Origin: Actinocatenispora sera
Lineage (GTDB): Bacteria > Actinomycetota > Actinomycetes > Mycobacteriales > Micromonosporaceae
NCBI RefSeq assembly: GCF_018324685.1
Contig: NZ_AP023354.1
Location: 1 to 64,000 of the forward strand
Direction: 5' to 3'
Length of the DNA stretch: 64,000 bases
In this document: piece after piece, positions 52,317 to 61,727 of the stretch
Layout: each line of letters starts with the position of its first letter
Position numbering within the stretch: position 1 is the first letter of the stretch
Position numbers and translations under genes: made by a program
The notes under the pieces: generated by a model
Told to the model about the DNA's origin: nothing
The model's input: only the letters and a program-made list of their open reading frames with translations
Database searches by the model: none

Positions 52317-55148
52317 ATGTCGCCGGTCAGCCCAGCCGGAGCGCGCGAACCGCTGGTGGAACGGGTCGAGGAGCTCGACACGCTCAAGGTGTGCGTCGAA
52401 CGGCTGCTCGCGGGGTCGTCCGGCCTGCTCGTGATCGAGGGCAGTGCCGGCGTGGGCAAGACCTGCCTGCTGGCCGCCCTGGTGACGCTCGCCCGGCGGT
52501 CCGGCGCCCAGGTGCTCACCGGTTCGGGCGGGCCGAGCGAACCCGACATGCCGCTCGGCCTGCGCAGCCAGCTGTTCGGTCAGGACGGCCGCACCGAACC
52601 GGCCGACATGCAGCCGGAACGGCTCGCCGCGGCGTTCGACGCGCTGCACGGCAGGCTGGTCCGGCTGGCGGGTACCGGACCCGTGGTCATCGCCGTGGAC
52701 GACGTCCATCTGCTCGACGAACTGTCGTTGCGGTGGCTCGGTTTCCTCAGCCGGCGACTCGGTGAGCTGCCGGCGATCCTCGCCATCACCGGCCGTACCG
52801 ACGAGATCGCGGCCATGTCGTCGGACGCGCAGACCGACCTGCGGTACAGCCTGAACGCGACGACGATCCGGCCGGCCGCGCTCAGCCGGGCGGGCGTAGC
52901 GGCGGTGCTGCGGTCGCGGCTCGGCGCACCGATCGACGACGATCTCGCCGCCACCGTGCACCGGATGACGTCGGGCAACCCGCGGTTCGTCACCGAGGTC
53001 TGCCAGACCTTCGTCGCCGAGAACCTCGAACCCGGCGCCGTGGACCTGGCCGCGGTACGGCAGCTGGCACCGCCGGGCGTGACCCGGTACGTGCTGGGCC
53101 GGTTGCGGCGCAACGACCCCACCACGGCGGCCGTGGCCCGCGCGATTGCCGTCGTGGGCGGCGGTACCTGCGCGTCGATGATCGCGGCGATGTGCGGCAT
53201 GGAGCGCGATTCGGTCGCTGACGTCATCGCCGAGCTGGCCCAGCTCGGCATCCTGCGGGCCTCCGAACCCGCCACGTTCGTGCACCCGGTCGTGCGCAAC
53301 GCGCTCTATGCCAGCCTGCGCTCCTCGGAGCGCCAGCAGTACCACCGCAACGCCGCGGCGCTGCTCACCGAGCAGCACGGCGACCCGGCCCAGGTGGCGC
53401 GGCACCTGCTCGCCGGCAACCCGGCGATCGACCCGGACATGATCGACACCCTCTGCCGGGTCGCCGTCGACCTGATCGCGCGGGGCGAGCACGCCCTCGG
53501 TACCGAGTGCCTGCAGCGGGCGATCCACGGATCCATGTCACCGACGCACCGCGGCCGGCTCGCGCTGAAGCTCGGTTCGGCGCTGGCCGTGCACCATCCG
53601 GCGAGCGCGATCGCGCACCTGCGGCACGCGAGCATGGTGGTACGCCAGCCGGATCAGGTCAACGCCGCGCACCGGGCACTCAGCGAGGCGCTCGCCGGCG
53701 ACGGCCAGGTGCTGGAGGCCATCGAGGTACTCGACGAGTGCGCGACCCAGCTCGCCGGGGTCCGGCCGGAACTCGCGACCAGGGCCCGGGATTCGGCCAC
53801 CCTGCTGTCCCTGCTGCACGCCGACACCGCCCGGGAGGCCCGTTCCCGGCTGCCCACCGACCGGCCCCGCGGCGACGCGGCGCGCACCGTGCTCGCCACC
53901 GCCACCGCGGCGCTCGGGGCGGCCTGGGCCGGCAACGACCGGGAGTACTGGGTCCGTGCGCTCGCCGGCGTGGTCGACTCCAACGCGCTGACCAGCCTGC
54001 AGCCGATCGAGTGCATGGCGGTGGTGCTGCCGCTGCTGTACGCCGACCGGCTGGACCTGGCCGACCGGGTGCTCGGTCGGCTCGACGACGAGGTGACCGG
54101 CGCGGTGGCCGAGATCGCCGCGCTGCGGTCCTGGGTGGCGCTGGCCCGCGGGCACGTACCGGCGGCCGCGGACCAGGCCCGGCGGGCCGCCGCGGCGGTC
54201 GACGACGGCAAGGGCATCCCGCTGTACACCGACCACCGGTCGGCGCTGATCGTCACGCTCACCGAGCTGGGTGAGGCGGACGAGGTCAACCGGATCATCG
54301 ACCTGACCGCGCCGGCCGACGAGCTGCCGCCGCACTGGCGGTACACGCAGCTGCTCGCCAGCCGTGGCCGGATCCGGGTGGCCAGCGGCGAACTGCACGC
54401 CGGGCTGACCGACCTGCGCGAGTGCGGGCGCCGGCTGACCGAGTTCGGCGTGACCAACCCGGCGGTCAACCGCTGGCGGTCGACGACCGCCCTCGCGCTG
54501 GCCCGGGCCGGTGAGCCGGGCCGCGCCCGCCAGCTCGCCGACGAGCAGCTGCGCGACGCGCGCCGTTGGGGTACGCCGCGGGCGATCGGCCTGGCGCTGC
54601 ACGTTCGTGGCCTGGTGGCCGACGAGACCGCGGACCGGGCCCGCTACCTCAGCGACGCCGTCGACCGGTTGCGTGACTCCCCCGGGATGCTGGAACTGGC
54701 CCGGACGCTGATCGATCTCGGCGCCGCACAGATCGACTGCGGTACCGCCGCGCCGGCGCGGGACCTGCTGCGCGAGGCGCTCGATCTCGCCCAGCGCTGC
54801 GGCGCGGTGGGGCTGACCGACCGGGCCCGGCGGGAACTGGTCCGCAGCGGCGCCCGGCCGCGCCGCCGGACCGAGTCCGGGCTGGGCTCGCTGACCTCGG
54901 CCGAACGGCGTACCGCGCTGCTCGCCGCGCGGGGCCAGACGAACCGGGAGATCGCGCAGCAGCTGTTCGTCACGCAGCGCACGATCGAACTGCACCTGAC
55001 CAACACGTACCGCAAGCTGCGGGTGGCCGGGCGGGCCGGGCTGATCGCGCTGCTCGCCGAGGAGGCGGTCGAGCCGACACCGCTGCCCGGCCCGTACCCG
55101 GTGCCGTCGCCGCGAGAGGTGCACCGCTCCGACGGCCCGGCCGCCTGA
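52317..55148 (+). CDS. LAL-type LuxR-family transcriptional regulator
   Basis: Large regulator of 943 residues. Seen: Walker A GSAGVGKT at 42-49, Walker B VIAVDDVHLLDELSLRWLGF near 125-140, a long helical TPR-like middle and a C-terminal LuxR HTH (LTSAERRTALLAARGQTNREIAQQLFVTQRTIELHLTNTYRKLRV). The ATG at 52317 has GGAGG nine bases upstream. It converges on the minus-strand MMPL operon across a strong hairpin and is the best candidate activator of that locus. It is divergent in sequence from the LAL protein at 30-33 kb. Confidence 0.9.
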   Translation: MSPVSPAGAREPLVERVEELDTLKVCVERLLAGSSGLLVIEGSAGVGKTCLLAALVTLARRSGAQVLTGSGGPSEPDMPLGLRSQLFGQDGRTEPADMQPERLAAAFDALHGRLVRLAGTGPVVIAVDDVHLLDELSLRWLGFLSRRLGELPAILAITGRTDEIAAMSSDAQTDLRYSLNATTIRPAALSRAGVAAVLRSRLGAPIDDDLAATVHRMTSGNPRFVTEVCQTFVAENLEPGAVDLAAVRQLAPPGVTRYVLGRLRRNDPTTAAVARAIAVVGGGTCASMIAAMCGMERDSVADVIAELAQLGILRASEPATFVHPVVRNALYASLRSSERQQYHRNAAALLTEQHGDPAQVARHLLAGNPAIDPDMIDTLCRVAVDLIARGEHALGTECLQRAIHGSMSPTHRGRLALKLGSALAVHHPASAIAHLRHASMVVRQPDQVNAAHRALSEALAGDGQVLEAIEVLDECATQLAGVRPELATRARDSATLLSLLHADTAREARSRLPTDRPRGDAARTVLATATAALGAAWAGNDREYWVRALAGVVDSNALTSLQPIECMAVVLPLLYADRLDLADRVLGRLDDEVTGAVAEIAALRSWVALARGHVPAAADQARRAAAAVDDGKGIPLYTDHRSALIVTLTELGEADEVNRIIDLTAPADELPPHWRYTQLLASRGRIRVASGELHAGLTDLRECGRRLTEFGVTNPAVNRWRSTTALALARAGEPGRARQLADEQLRDARRWGTPRAIGLALHVRGLVADETADRARYLSDAVDRLRDSPGMLELARTLIDLGAAQIDCGTAAPARDLLREALDLAQRCGAVGLTDRARRELVRSGARPRRRTESGLGSLTSAERRTALLAARGQTNREIAQQLFVTQRTIELHLTNTYRKLRVAGRAGLIALLAEEAVEPTPLPGPYPVPSPREVHRSDGPAA

Positions 55149-55193
55149 ACGGCTGCCGGGAACCGCGATCGAGGCCCGCAGCCCCGGCACAGC

Positions 55194-55230
55194 GGTCCCG
55201 GCATCGCCTCGCCGGGGCGATGCCGGGACC
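55194..55230. terminator. Bidirectional terminator between LAL and MMPL genes
   Basis: Fifteen-base perfect stem GGTCCCGGCATCGCC/GGCGATGCCGGGACC with a seven-base loop between converging genes. Confidence 0.8.
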
Positions 55231-55235
55231 CGTGT

Positions 55236-57482
55236 TCAGTGGTGACCGAGGCCGATCCGGTCGCTGAGCCGCCGCATCCCGGCCGGCGACCACCAGGCCG
55301 CGCGGCCGGTCAGCCGCAGGAAGATCGGTACCAGTACGCCGCGGATCAGGGTGGCGTCCACGACGATGGCGAGGCCCGCACCGATGCCGAACAGCTTCGC
55401 CACCGACACCCCGGACATCGCGGTGGAGAAGAAGGTGATCGCCAGGATCACCGCCGCCGCGCTGACGATGGAGCCGCTCATCCCGAGCCCGACCCGGACC
55501 GCACCGCGCGGATCACCGGTCGACTCGTACGTCTCCTTGATCCGGGACAGCACGAACACCTCGTAGTCCATCGACAGCCCGTACGCGACGCAGAGCACCA
55601 GCACCGGCATCGACACCGCGATCGGTGACGGGGTGAAGTTCAGCGGCCCGGACAGGTGCCCCTGCTGGAACACCCACACCAGGATGCCGAGGATCGCCGT
55701 CAACCCGAGCGCGTTGAGCAGTACCGCCTTGATCGGAACCAGCAGGCTGCCGGTGGCGAGGAACAGCAGCACCATCGTGACGAGGATGGCGAGCGCGATC
55801 GCGAGCGGCAGCCGATCGGTCAGCGCCGAGTCGATGTCCAGCAGCTGCGCGGACATGCCGCCGACCCGCACCGTCCGGTCGCCCGGTACCGGCGTCGCCC
55901 GGACCGCCTCGGCGAGCTTCTTCCCGTTGTCGGAGTAGGGCGTCACGTCGTTGAGCACCTGCAGGTAGACCGCGTCACCGGTGTGCATCGCGGCCGCCTG
56001 GCCGGGCGCCGGCCGCGCCACCCGCGCGCCGTCGGCGTACCGCCCGGTGGGCGCGTTGACCGCCACCACGTGCGGCAGCCGGGACAGCGCGGTCGCGTAC
56101 CCGTCGAGCGCGGTGCCGTTGGCGTCGCCCAGCCACCGGTCGGTGGTGACCGCAACCGCGCCCTGCTGCTCGGCGGCACCGGGGAACTGGGTACGGATGG
56201 TCTGGCTGGCCTGCCGGCCCTCCGACGACGTCGGCAGCACCCGCTCGTCCGGCACGTTGAGCTGGATGGACCGCAGCGGGGAGGCGGCGACGACGAACAT
56301 CGCCAGCGCGACCAGGCCGAGGATCAGCGGTCGGCGCATGCTGATCCCGGCGATCCGGCCCCACAGCCGGCGCTGCGGTTCCCGGGCCGGCCTGCGGCGC
56401 CGGATCGACCACTTGTCGACCCGGTCGCCGAGCAGCATCAGCGCCGCCGGCAGCGGCAGCAGCGCACCGATCGCGGCCACCGCCACGACGGTCACCCCGG
56501 CGAACGCGAACGACCGCAGGAAGTCCTGCTTGAACACCAGCATGGTGAGCAGCACCGCGGCAACGATGCTGGCGCTGAACAGGACGGTACGCCCGGCGGT
56601 GCGCATGGTCGTCGACAGCGCGGCGGCCTTGTCCAGCCCTCTCGCCCGTTCCTCCCGGAACCGGGACACGATCAACAAGCTGTAGTCGATCGCCAGGCCC
56701 AGTCCCAGTGCGGTGATCAGGTTCAGCGCGAACACCGAGATCGAGGTCAGCCGGCCGAGCCCGTCGAGCACCGCGAACGAACCGAGGATCGCGAACACGC
56801 CGATGAACAGCGGCAGCAGCGCGGCGATCACCCCGCGGAACACGAAGAACAGCAGGATCAGCGTCAGCGGCAACGCCACCAGCTCGGACATCCCGAGATC
56901 GGCGTTGAGCTGATCGCTCATGTCGTTGTTGATCTGCAGGATGCCGCCGAACGTGACGTGCACCCCGTCCCGGTGCCCGGCGAGCTTGTCGTGCAGCTGC
57001 TTCGCCGCCTTGCCTGAGGCGTCGTCGTCCCCGGCGACCCGGGCCAGGACCAGCCCGTACGAGCCGTCCTTGCCGACCATCGTCGGGTCGGTGCCGCCGA
57101 CGTACGAGCCGACGACGGTGACCCCCGCGTGCGCGCGCAGCGTGGCGACGATCTGCCGGCCGGCGCGCTGCGCGTCGGTGCCGGCGATCTTCCCGTCGTC
57201 CGCTCGGACCAGCACCGACAGGTTCGGTTGGGTGGCCGGGAAGTGCCGGGACAGGACGTTGGTGGCGGCCACCGAGTCGGAGGCCGGGTCGTCGAAGCCG
57301 CCGTTCTTGAGCAGCGCGGTGGCGCTCCCGGCGAGCACCACCCCCGCCACCATCACCAGGAACGCCAGTACGAGGATCAGCCGCGGCCGGCGCAGCGCCA
57401 GCGCCAGGCGCCGCCGCACCGGACCGCCCACCGGGGGGTCCGCGGTACCGGTGTCGAGCTGACCGGACGAGATCACATTCAC
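55236..57482 (-). CDS. MMPL family lipid/drug exporter
   Basis: RND-superfamily integral membrane protein, 748 residues, with about 12 hydrophobic segments in two repeats and two large extracellular loops, as in actinobacterial MMPL transporters of lipids and drug-like molecules. Seen: LGLAIDYSLLIVSRFREERARG and, in the second half, VAYGLSMDYEVFVLSRIKETYESTG, both conserved MMPL segments. The start is the GTG at 57482. It is the last gene of the lipid-type operon and probably exports its product. Confidence 0.9.
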   Translation of the reverse strand: MNVISSGQLDTGTADPPVGGPVRRRLALALRRPRLILVLAFLVMVAGVVLAGSATALLKNGGFDDPASDSVAATNVLSRHFPATQPNLSVLVRADDGKIAGTDAQRAGRQIVATLRAHAGVTVVGSYVGGTDPTMVGKDGSYGLVLARVAGDDDASGKAAKQLHDKLAGHRDGVHVTFGGILQINNDMSDQLNADLGMSELVALPLTLILLFFVFRGVIAALLPLFIGVFAILGSFAVLDGLGRLTSISVFALNLITALGLGLAIDYSLLIVSRFREERARGLDKAAALSTTMRTAGRTVLFSASIVAAVLLTMLVFKQDFLRSFAFAGVTVVAVAAIGALLPLPAALMLLGDRVDKWSIRRRRPAREPQRRLWGRIAGISMRRPLILGLVALAMFVVAASPLRSIQLNVPDERVLPTSSEGRQASQTIRTQFPGAAEQQGAVAVTTDRWLGDANGTALDGYATALSRLPHVVAVNAPTGRYADGARVARPAPGQAAAMHTGDAVYLQVLNDVTPYSDNGKKLAEAVRATPVPGDRTVRVGGMSAQLLDIDSALTDRLPLAIALAILVTMVLLFLATGSLLVPIKAVLLNALGLTAILGILVWVFQQGHLSGPLNFTPSPIAVSMPVLVLCVAYGLSMDYEVFVLSRIKETYESTGDPRGAVRVGLGMSGSIVSAAAVILAITFFSTAMSGVSVAKLFGIGAGLAIVVDATLIRGVLVPIFLRLTGRAAWWSPAGMRRLSDRIGLGHH

Positions 57483-57542
57483 CTGCTGGCTCCATTCGAC
57501 GAGTGTGTTGCCCTACCGGGGCCCCCACGGAGGGTGGGCGAG

Positions 57543-58247
57543 TCAGTGCCCCATGCCCATGCCGCCGTCCACCGGTACCACCGCACCGGTGATGTACCCG
57601 GCGTCCTCGCTGACGAGAAACCGCGCCACCCGGGCGATCTCGGTGGGCGAGGCGGCCCGGCCGAGCGGGATGCCGGCGAGCGCCGCGGTCCGTTGCCGGT
57701 CCGACAGCACCGCGGTCATGTCGGTGTCGACGAACCCGGGTGCCAGCGCGTTGGCGGTGATGCCGCGGCTGCCGAGCTCCCGGGCCAGCGACCGCACGAA
57801 GCCGACCATCCCGGCCTTCGCCGCGGCGTAGTTCGTCTGCCCGGCGGCACCCTGCAACCCGACGACCGACGACACCGCGAGGACCCGGCCGTAGCGGGCC
57901 TTCACCATGCCCCGCACCACCCGGCGGGTCACCCGGAACGTGCCGGTCAGGTTCGCGTCGAGTACCGCGGTGAAGTCGTCCTCGGACATCGTGGCGAGCA
58001 GCGTGTCGCGGGTGATGCCGGCGTTCGCGACGAGGACCTGGACCGGCCCGTGCCGGTCGGTCACCGTGGCGAGCGCCGCGTCCAGCGAAGCCGGATCGGT
58101 GACGTCGCACCGTACTCCGAGCAGGCACGTCGGCGGTTCGCCGGAGCGGTAGGTGATCGCCACCCGGTCGCCGTCCGCCGCGAGGGTCCGCGCGATGGCG
58201 AGGCCGATCCCCCGGTTGCCGCCGGTGACCAGTACCGACCGGGTCAC
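57543..58247 (-). CDS. FabG-type 3-oxoacyl-ACP reductase (SDR)
   Basis: NADPH-dependent short-chain reductase, 234 residues. Seen: TGGNRGIGLAIARTLA cofactor motif, NAGITRD, SSVVGLQGAAGQTNYAAAKAG with the Ser-Tyr-Lys triad, and a C-terminal VDGGMGMGH tail typical of FabG. It would reduce ketoacyl-ACP made by the KAS in the same operon. Its GTG start at 58247 overlaps the stop of the desaturase gene by four bases. Confidence 0.9.
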   Translation of the reverse strand: MTRSVLVTGGNRGIGLAIARTLAADGDRVAITYRSGEPPTCLLGVRCDVTDPASLDAALATVTDRHGPVQVLVANAGITRDTLLATMSEDDFTAVLDANLTGTFRVTRRVVRGMVKARYGRVLAVSSVVGLQGAAGQTNYAAAKAGMVGFVRSLARELGSRGITANALAPGFVDTDMTAVLSDRQRTAALAGIPLGRAASPTEIARVARFLVSEDAGYITGAVVPVDGGMGMGH

Positions 58248-59188
58248 GAGCGGCTCCGCTCGCGTCGCGCGTTGCGTTCCGCCCGGCGGGTGACGAACCG
58301 CTCCGCGGCGACGTCGACCTCGCGCAGGAACTCGGCGAGCTGCTCGCGCGCCTGCTCCGCGGCCGGCGGCAGGTCGGTGCGGTCGAACACCTTCCAGTAC
58401 CGCAGCACCGGCATGATGACCGCGTCGTGGTGCAGCCGCAGGTCGTAGATGCCGGCGTTGGCGATGATGGCGGAGTACCGCAGAAAGTCCGGCTGCCCGG
58501 CGCCGGGCATCTCGAAGGAGAGCACCACGTCACGGATCGCGCACATCATCGCCTCCGGGGCGAGCTCCAGCGCCGCCTCGACCAGGTTGCGGTAGAAGAC
58601 CATGTGCAGGTTCTCGTCGGCGGCGATCCGCGCCATCAGCTGGTCGCCGATCGGGCAGCCGGTCTCCCGGCCCGCGTTGCGGTGCGACACGCGGGTGGCG
58701 AGCTCCTGGAACGACACGTACGCGAGGTTCTCCAGCAGGCCCTGTGGCCCGTCCTCGATGCCGGCGCTCATCAGCCGCATCCGGCGCCGTTCCAGGTCGA
58801 CCGGGTCGACGCCGCGGGTGACGGTCAGGTAGTCGCGCATCGCGACCGCGTGCCGGTTCTCCTCCGCGGTCCACCGGTCCAGCCAGGTCCGCCACGCGGC
58901 GTCCCGGCCGAACGCGGTCGCGATCACCCGGTGGTACGAGGGGAGGTTGTCCTCCGTCAGCAGGTTCACGATCATCGCCGCCTTGGCGACGGGCGTGAGC
59001 CGGGACTGCTCGGGTGCCCAGTCCTCGCCGCCGAGGAACGCGAAGTTGCGGCCCTCGCTCCACGGCACGTAGTCGTGCGGGTTCCAGTCCCGCGCGACCG
59101 ACAGGTGCCGGTCGATGTTGGCCGCCACCACCGGTTCGAGTTCGCCCAGAAGGCCGCGTTCGACGGTGGGGTCGAGGATCCGGGTCAT
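58244..59188 (-). CDS. Acyl-ACP desaturase-like diiron protein
   Basis: Soluble ferritin-like diiron protein, 314 residues. Seen: AEENRHAVAMRDY and ADENLHMVFYRN, the two EExxH-like iron-binding motifs separated by about 90 residues, as in FA_desaturase_2 (acyl-ACP 9-desaturase-like) proteins. It could insert a double bond into an ACP-bound chain. A different oxidation cannot be excluded. Its ATG at 59188 overlaps the stop of the YqcI/YcgG gene (ATGA); its stop overlaps fabG. Confidence 0.87.
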   Translation of the reverse strand: MTRILDPTVERGLLGELEPVVAANIDRHLSVARDWNPHDYVPWSEGRNFAFLGGEDWAPEQSRLTPVAKAAMIVNLLTEDNLPSYHRVIATAFGRDAAWRTWLDRWTAEENRHAVAMRDYLTVTRGVDPVDLERRRMRLMSAGIEDGPQGLLENLAYVSFQELATRVSHRNAGRETGCPIGDQLMARIAADENLHMVFYRNLVEAALELAPEAMMCAIRDVVLSFEMPGAGQPDFLRYSAIIANAGIYDLRLHHDAVIMPVLRYWKVFDRTDLPPAAEQAREQLAEFLREVDVAAERFVTRRAERNARRERSRS

Positions 59189-60000
59189 ACCAAGCCCTCC
59201 TCGGCTTGCTGCGTGCTGCTCTCGGTTGCCTGATCGGTCGGCCGGAACGGGCAGGTCCAGTCGTCCTCGACCAGCCGACCGGAGTACATGACGGTCTCCG
59301 GGCGCTTCGCGTCGAACTGCCGGAGACTCGGGTTCTCGCTGCCCTGCACCCGCCGGTCCCGCATCCGTACCGTCTGCTGCATCCGCGGCATCACCCCGGC
59401 GTCGCGCAACAGGTCGAACTGGGCGTGCGAGTTGAAGATGAGCGTCGGCCACGCGGTCCGACGGGCCCACCGGGACGCGCCGGGATGCATGCCGACGATG
59501 AAGAACGCGCGTTCGGCGAAGCTGAAGGAGAAGCCGTACTCGGTCGGGTCGGTACCGACCTCGGCATCCCAGCGGCTGTGCCGCACGTCCAGCTCGTGCA
59601 GCAGCTGGAGCTGGCGCCACAGCAGGTCCTCGAACCCCTGCTCGGTGGCGGTGCACGGGCCGTCGAACGCGGCCACGAACGAGGCGTAGCGGTCCGGCCG
59701 GATCGGGAACTCGGCCACGAACTCCCACAGATCGCAGGCGACCGCCGCGGCGGCGTCCTCGGTACCGAGTCGCGGGTAGCAGCCGAACCGGTAGTCGCCG
59801 CGGCGCATCGCCGAGCGCGCGACGACGCACGGATAGGTCTCCGACAGCGCCATCGACCGGAACGTCTCGTGCACCATCGTCGCGGCGGCGTCCGCCGGGC
59901 CCTCCGCCGGCTGCAGCCGCATCAGCCGCTTGCCGCGCATCCCGTGGTACGAGCGTCGTACGTCCCCGCCGAGGTACGGGTTCGCTGCGCGATCCTGCAT
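59185..60000 (-). CDS. YqcI/YcgG family protein (possible heme-dependent N-oxygenase)
   Basis: Protein of 271 residues. Seen: ETYPCVVARSAMRRGDYRFGCYPRLG near residue 50, FEDLLWRQLQLLHELDVRHSRWDAEVGTDPTEYGFSFSFAERAFFIVGMHPGASRWARRTAWPTLIFN in the middle, and DDWTCPFRP near the end. These match the YqcI/YcgG family in order and spacing. Characterised members include GntA, a heme-dependent N-hydroxylase in guanitoxin formation, but most are uncharacterised. GAGGGG precedes the ATG at 60000. Followed by a four-base overlap with the desaturase gene. Confidence 0.8.
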   Translation of the reverse strand: MQDRAANPYLGGDVRRSYHGMRGKRLMRLQPAEGPADAAATMVHETFRSMALSETYPCVVARSAMRRGDYRFGCYPRLGTEDAAAAVACDLWEFVAEFPIRPDRYASFVAAFDGPCTATEQGFEDLLWRQLQLLHELDVRHSRWDAEVGTDPTEYGFSFSFAERAFFIVGMHPGASRWARRTAWPTLIFNSHAQFDLLRDAGVMPRMQQTVRMRDRRVQGSENPSLRQFDAKRPETVMYSGRLVEDDWTCPFRPTDQATESSTQQAEEGLV

Positions 60001-60094
60001 CACGTCGCCCCTCTGCAACGGTGTGTTCGGGTGCGGCCCGCGGCCCCGGGCCGTCCTGCCGGCTGTCCGGACGGCCCGGGCCACGCACCGGCGG

Positions 60095-60349
60095 TCAGGC
60101 CGGGGTCGGCGCCACCGCGTGCTCGATGAAGTCCACCAGGTCGCCGACCGTGTGCAGGCCCGTCATCGCGTCGTCCGGCAGCTCCACGCCGTACTTGTCC
60201 TCGATGGACACCACCACTTCCACCATCGACAGCGAGTCGATGTCCAGGTCGTCGCGCAGCGACTTCTCCCGGGTGATCTCACCGGCCGCGGCACCGCCGA
60301 GATCCTCGATGACGGCGGCGAGGTGGGCCAGGATCTCTGAGTCGGACAT
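60095..60349 (-). CDS. Acyl carrier protein
   Basis: ACP of 84 residues. Seen: the phosphopantetheine attachment motif DIDSLS with Ser39, and LPDDAMTGLHTVGDLVDFIEHAV, the helix 3-4 region. It carries the acyl chain for the KAS, FabG and desaturase of the operon. AGGAGGAG precedes the ATG at 60349. A dedicated ACP in the operon supports a specialised rather than a housekeeping role. Confidence 0.92.
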   Translation of the reverse strand: MSDSEILAHLAAVIEDLGGAAAGEITREKSLRDDLDIDSLSMVEVVVSIEDKYGVELPDDAMTGLHTVGDLVDFIEHAVAPTPA

Positions 60350-60420
60350 TGCTCCTCCTTGAACGCGGGCGGCCTCCGGCCGCCACTCTGAGAGTTCGGA
60401 AAGTCGGTTCGGCGACGGGA

Positions 60421-61674
60421 TCAGCCCTGCCACCGGCGGACCACGGCCACCGCGTTGTGCCCGGCGAAGCCGAACGAGTTGCTCATCGCCACGTCGACCC
60501 GATGCTCCTGTGGCTTGTGCGGCACGTAGTTCAGCTCGGGGTCCTCGGGGTTGTCGCAGTTGATCGTCGGCGGCACCCGGCCGTCGAGCATCGCGTTGAC
60601 CGTGGCCATCAGCTCCACCACGCCGGCCGCGCCGATCATGTGCCCGGTCATCGACTTCGTCGACGAGATCGGGATGCGCAGCGCGTGCTCGCCGAACAGG
60701 GTGCGGATCGCCTGCGACTCGGTCCGGTCGTTGAGCACCGTACTGGTGCCGTGCGCGTTGATGTAGTCGATGTCCTCCGGCCGCACGCCGGCGTCGGTCA
60801 ACGCGGCCTGCATCGCCTGCCGGGCACCGCGGCCGGTCGGGTGCGGCGCGGTCGGGTGGTACGCATCGGTGCTCGCGCCGTACCCGATCACCTCGGCGAG
60901 GATCAGTGCGCCGCGGGAGAGCGCGTGCTCCAGCTCCTCCAGTACCACCATGCCGGCGCCGGCGGACACGACGAATCCGTCCCGGTCGACATCGAACGGG
61001 CGGCTGGCCCGTTCCGGGTCGTCGTTGCGCTTCGACAGCGCCCGCGACATCGCCGCGGAGCCGACGTCGACGGAGGTCACCGAGTTGTCCGAGCCGCCGG
61101 CGAGCACCACGTCGGCGTTGCCGTACATGATCATGCGCATGCCCATGCCGACCGCGTCGGTGCCGGACGCGCACGCGGTACTGATGGCTCCGCTCGGCCC
61201 CTGCGCGTTGACGCGCAGCGCCACCTCACCGGCCGCGCTGTCGATCGCCGCGCCCGCGGTGATCCACGGGGTCAGGCCACGGAATCCCTTCTCCACCATG
61301 TTGATCGCGCTGTGGTGCAGGATCAGCGTGGCGCCGAACCCGGAACCGACGAGCACGCCGACCCGCGGCGCGATGTCGTCGTCGATCGTCAGCTTCGACT
61401 CCTCCAGCGCCTGCAGCGTCGAGGCGATCGCGTAGTGCGCGAACCGGTCGATCCGCCGGGAGACCTTGCGCTCCATCCAGTCGGTCGGCTCGAATCCCTT
61501 GATCTCGCCGGCGATCCGCACCGGCAGGCCGCTCGCGTCGAACGAGGTGATCGGGCCGATGCCGCTGCGGCCGGCCATCAGCGACGCCCAGAACTCGGCG
61601 ACGTTGAGCCCGATCGGGGTGATCGCCCCGCGGCCGGTGATGACCACCCGGCGCCGTGCTGGTTGTGGGTTCAT
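60421..61674 (-). CDS. Beta-ketoacyl-ACP synthase II-type
   Basis: Condensing enzyme, 417 residues. Seen: active-site Cys168 in ISTACASG, NAHGTST with the first catalytic His, and ISSTKSMTGHMIGAAG with the Lys and second His. All three are intact, so it is an active KAS and not a chain-length factor. The start is placed at 61674 because GGAG and AAGG-like bases lie upstream; an upstream ATG at 61704 is less likely. It elongates the chain on the ACP next to it. Confidence 0.92.
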   Translation of the reverse strand: MNPQPARRRVVITGRGAITPIGLNVAEFWASLMAGRSGIGPITSFDASGLPVRIAGEIKGFEPTDWMERKVSRRIDRFAHYAIASTLQALEESKLTIDDDIAPRVGVLVGSGFGATLILHHSAINMVEKGFRGLTPWITAGAAIDSAAGEVALRVNAQGPSGAISTACASGTDAVGMGMRMIMYGNADVVLAGGSDNSVTSVDVGSAAMSRALSKRNDDPERASRPFDVDRDGFVVSAGAGMVVLEELEHALSRGALILAEVIGYGASTDAYHPTAPHPTGRGARQAMQAALTDAGVRPEDIDYINAHGTSTVLNDRTESQAIRTLFGEHALRIPISSTKSMTGHMIGAAGVVELMATVNAMLDGRVPPTINCDNPEDPELNYVPHKPQEHRVDVAMSNSFGFAGHNAVAVVRRWQG

Positions 61675-61727
61675 GACCTTCTGCTCCGATGCTGTCGCGT
61701 GCACCGCGGCGCGGTGCAGTGGGGCCG

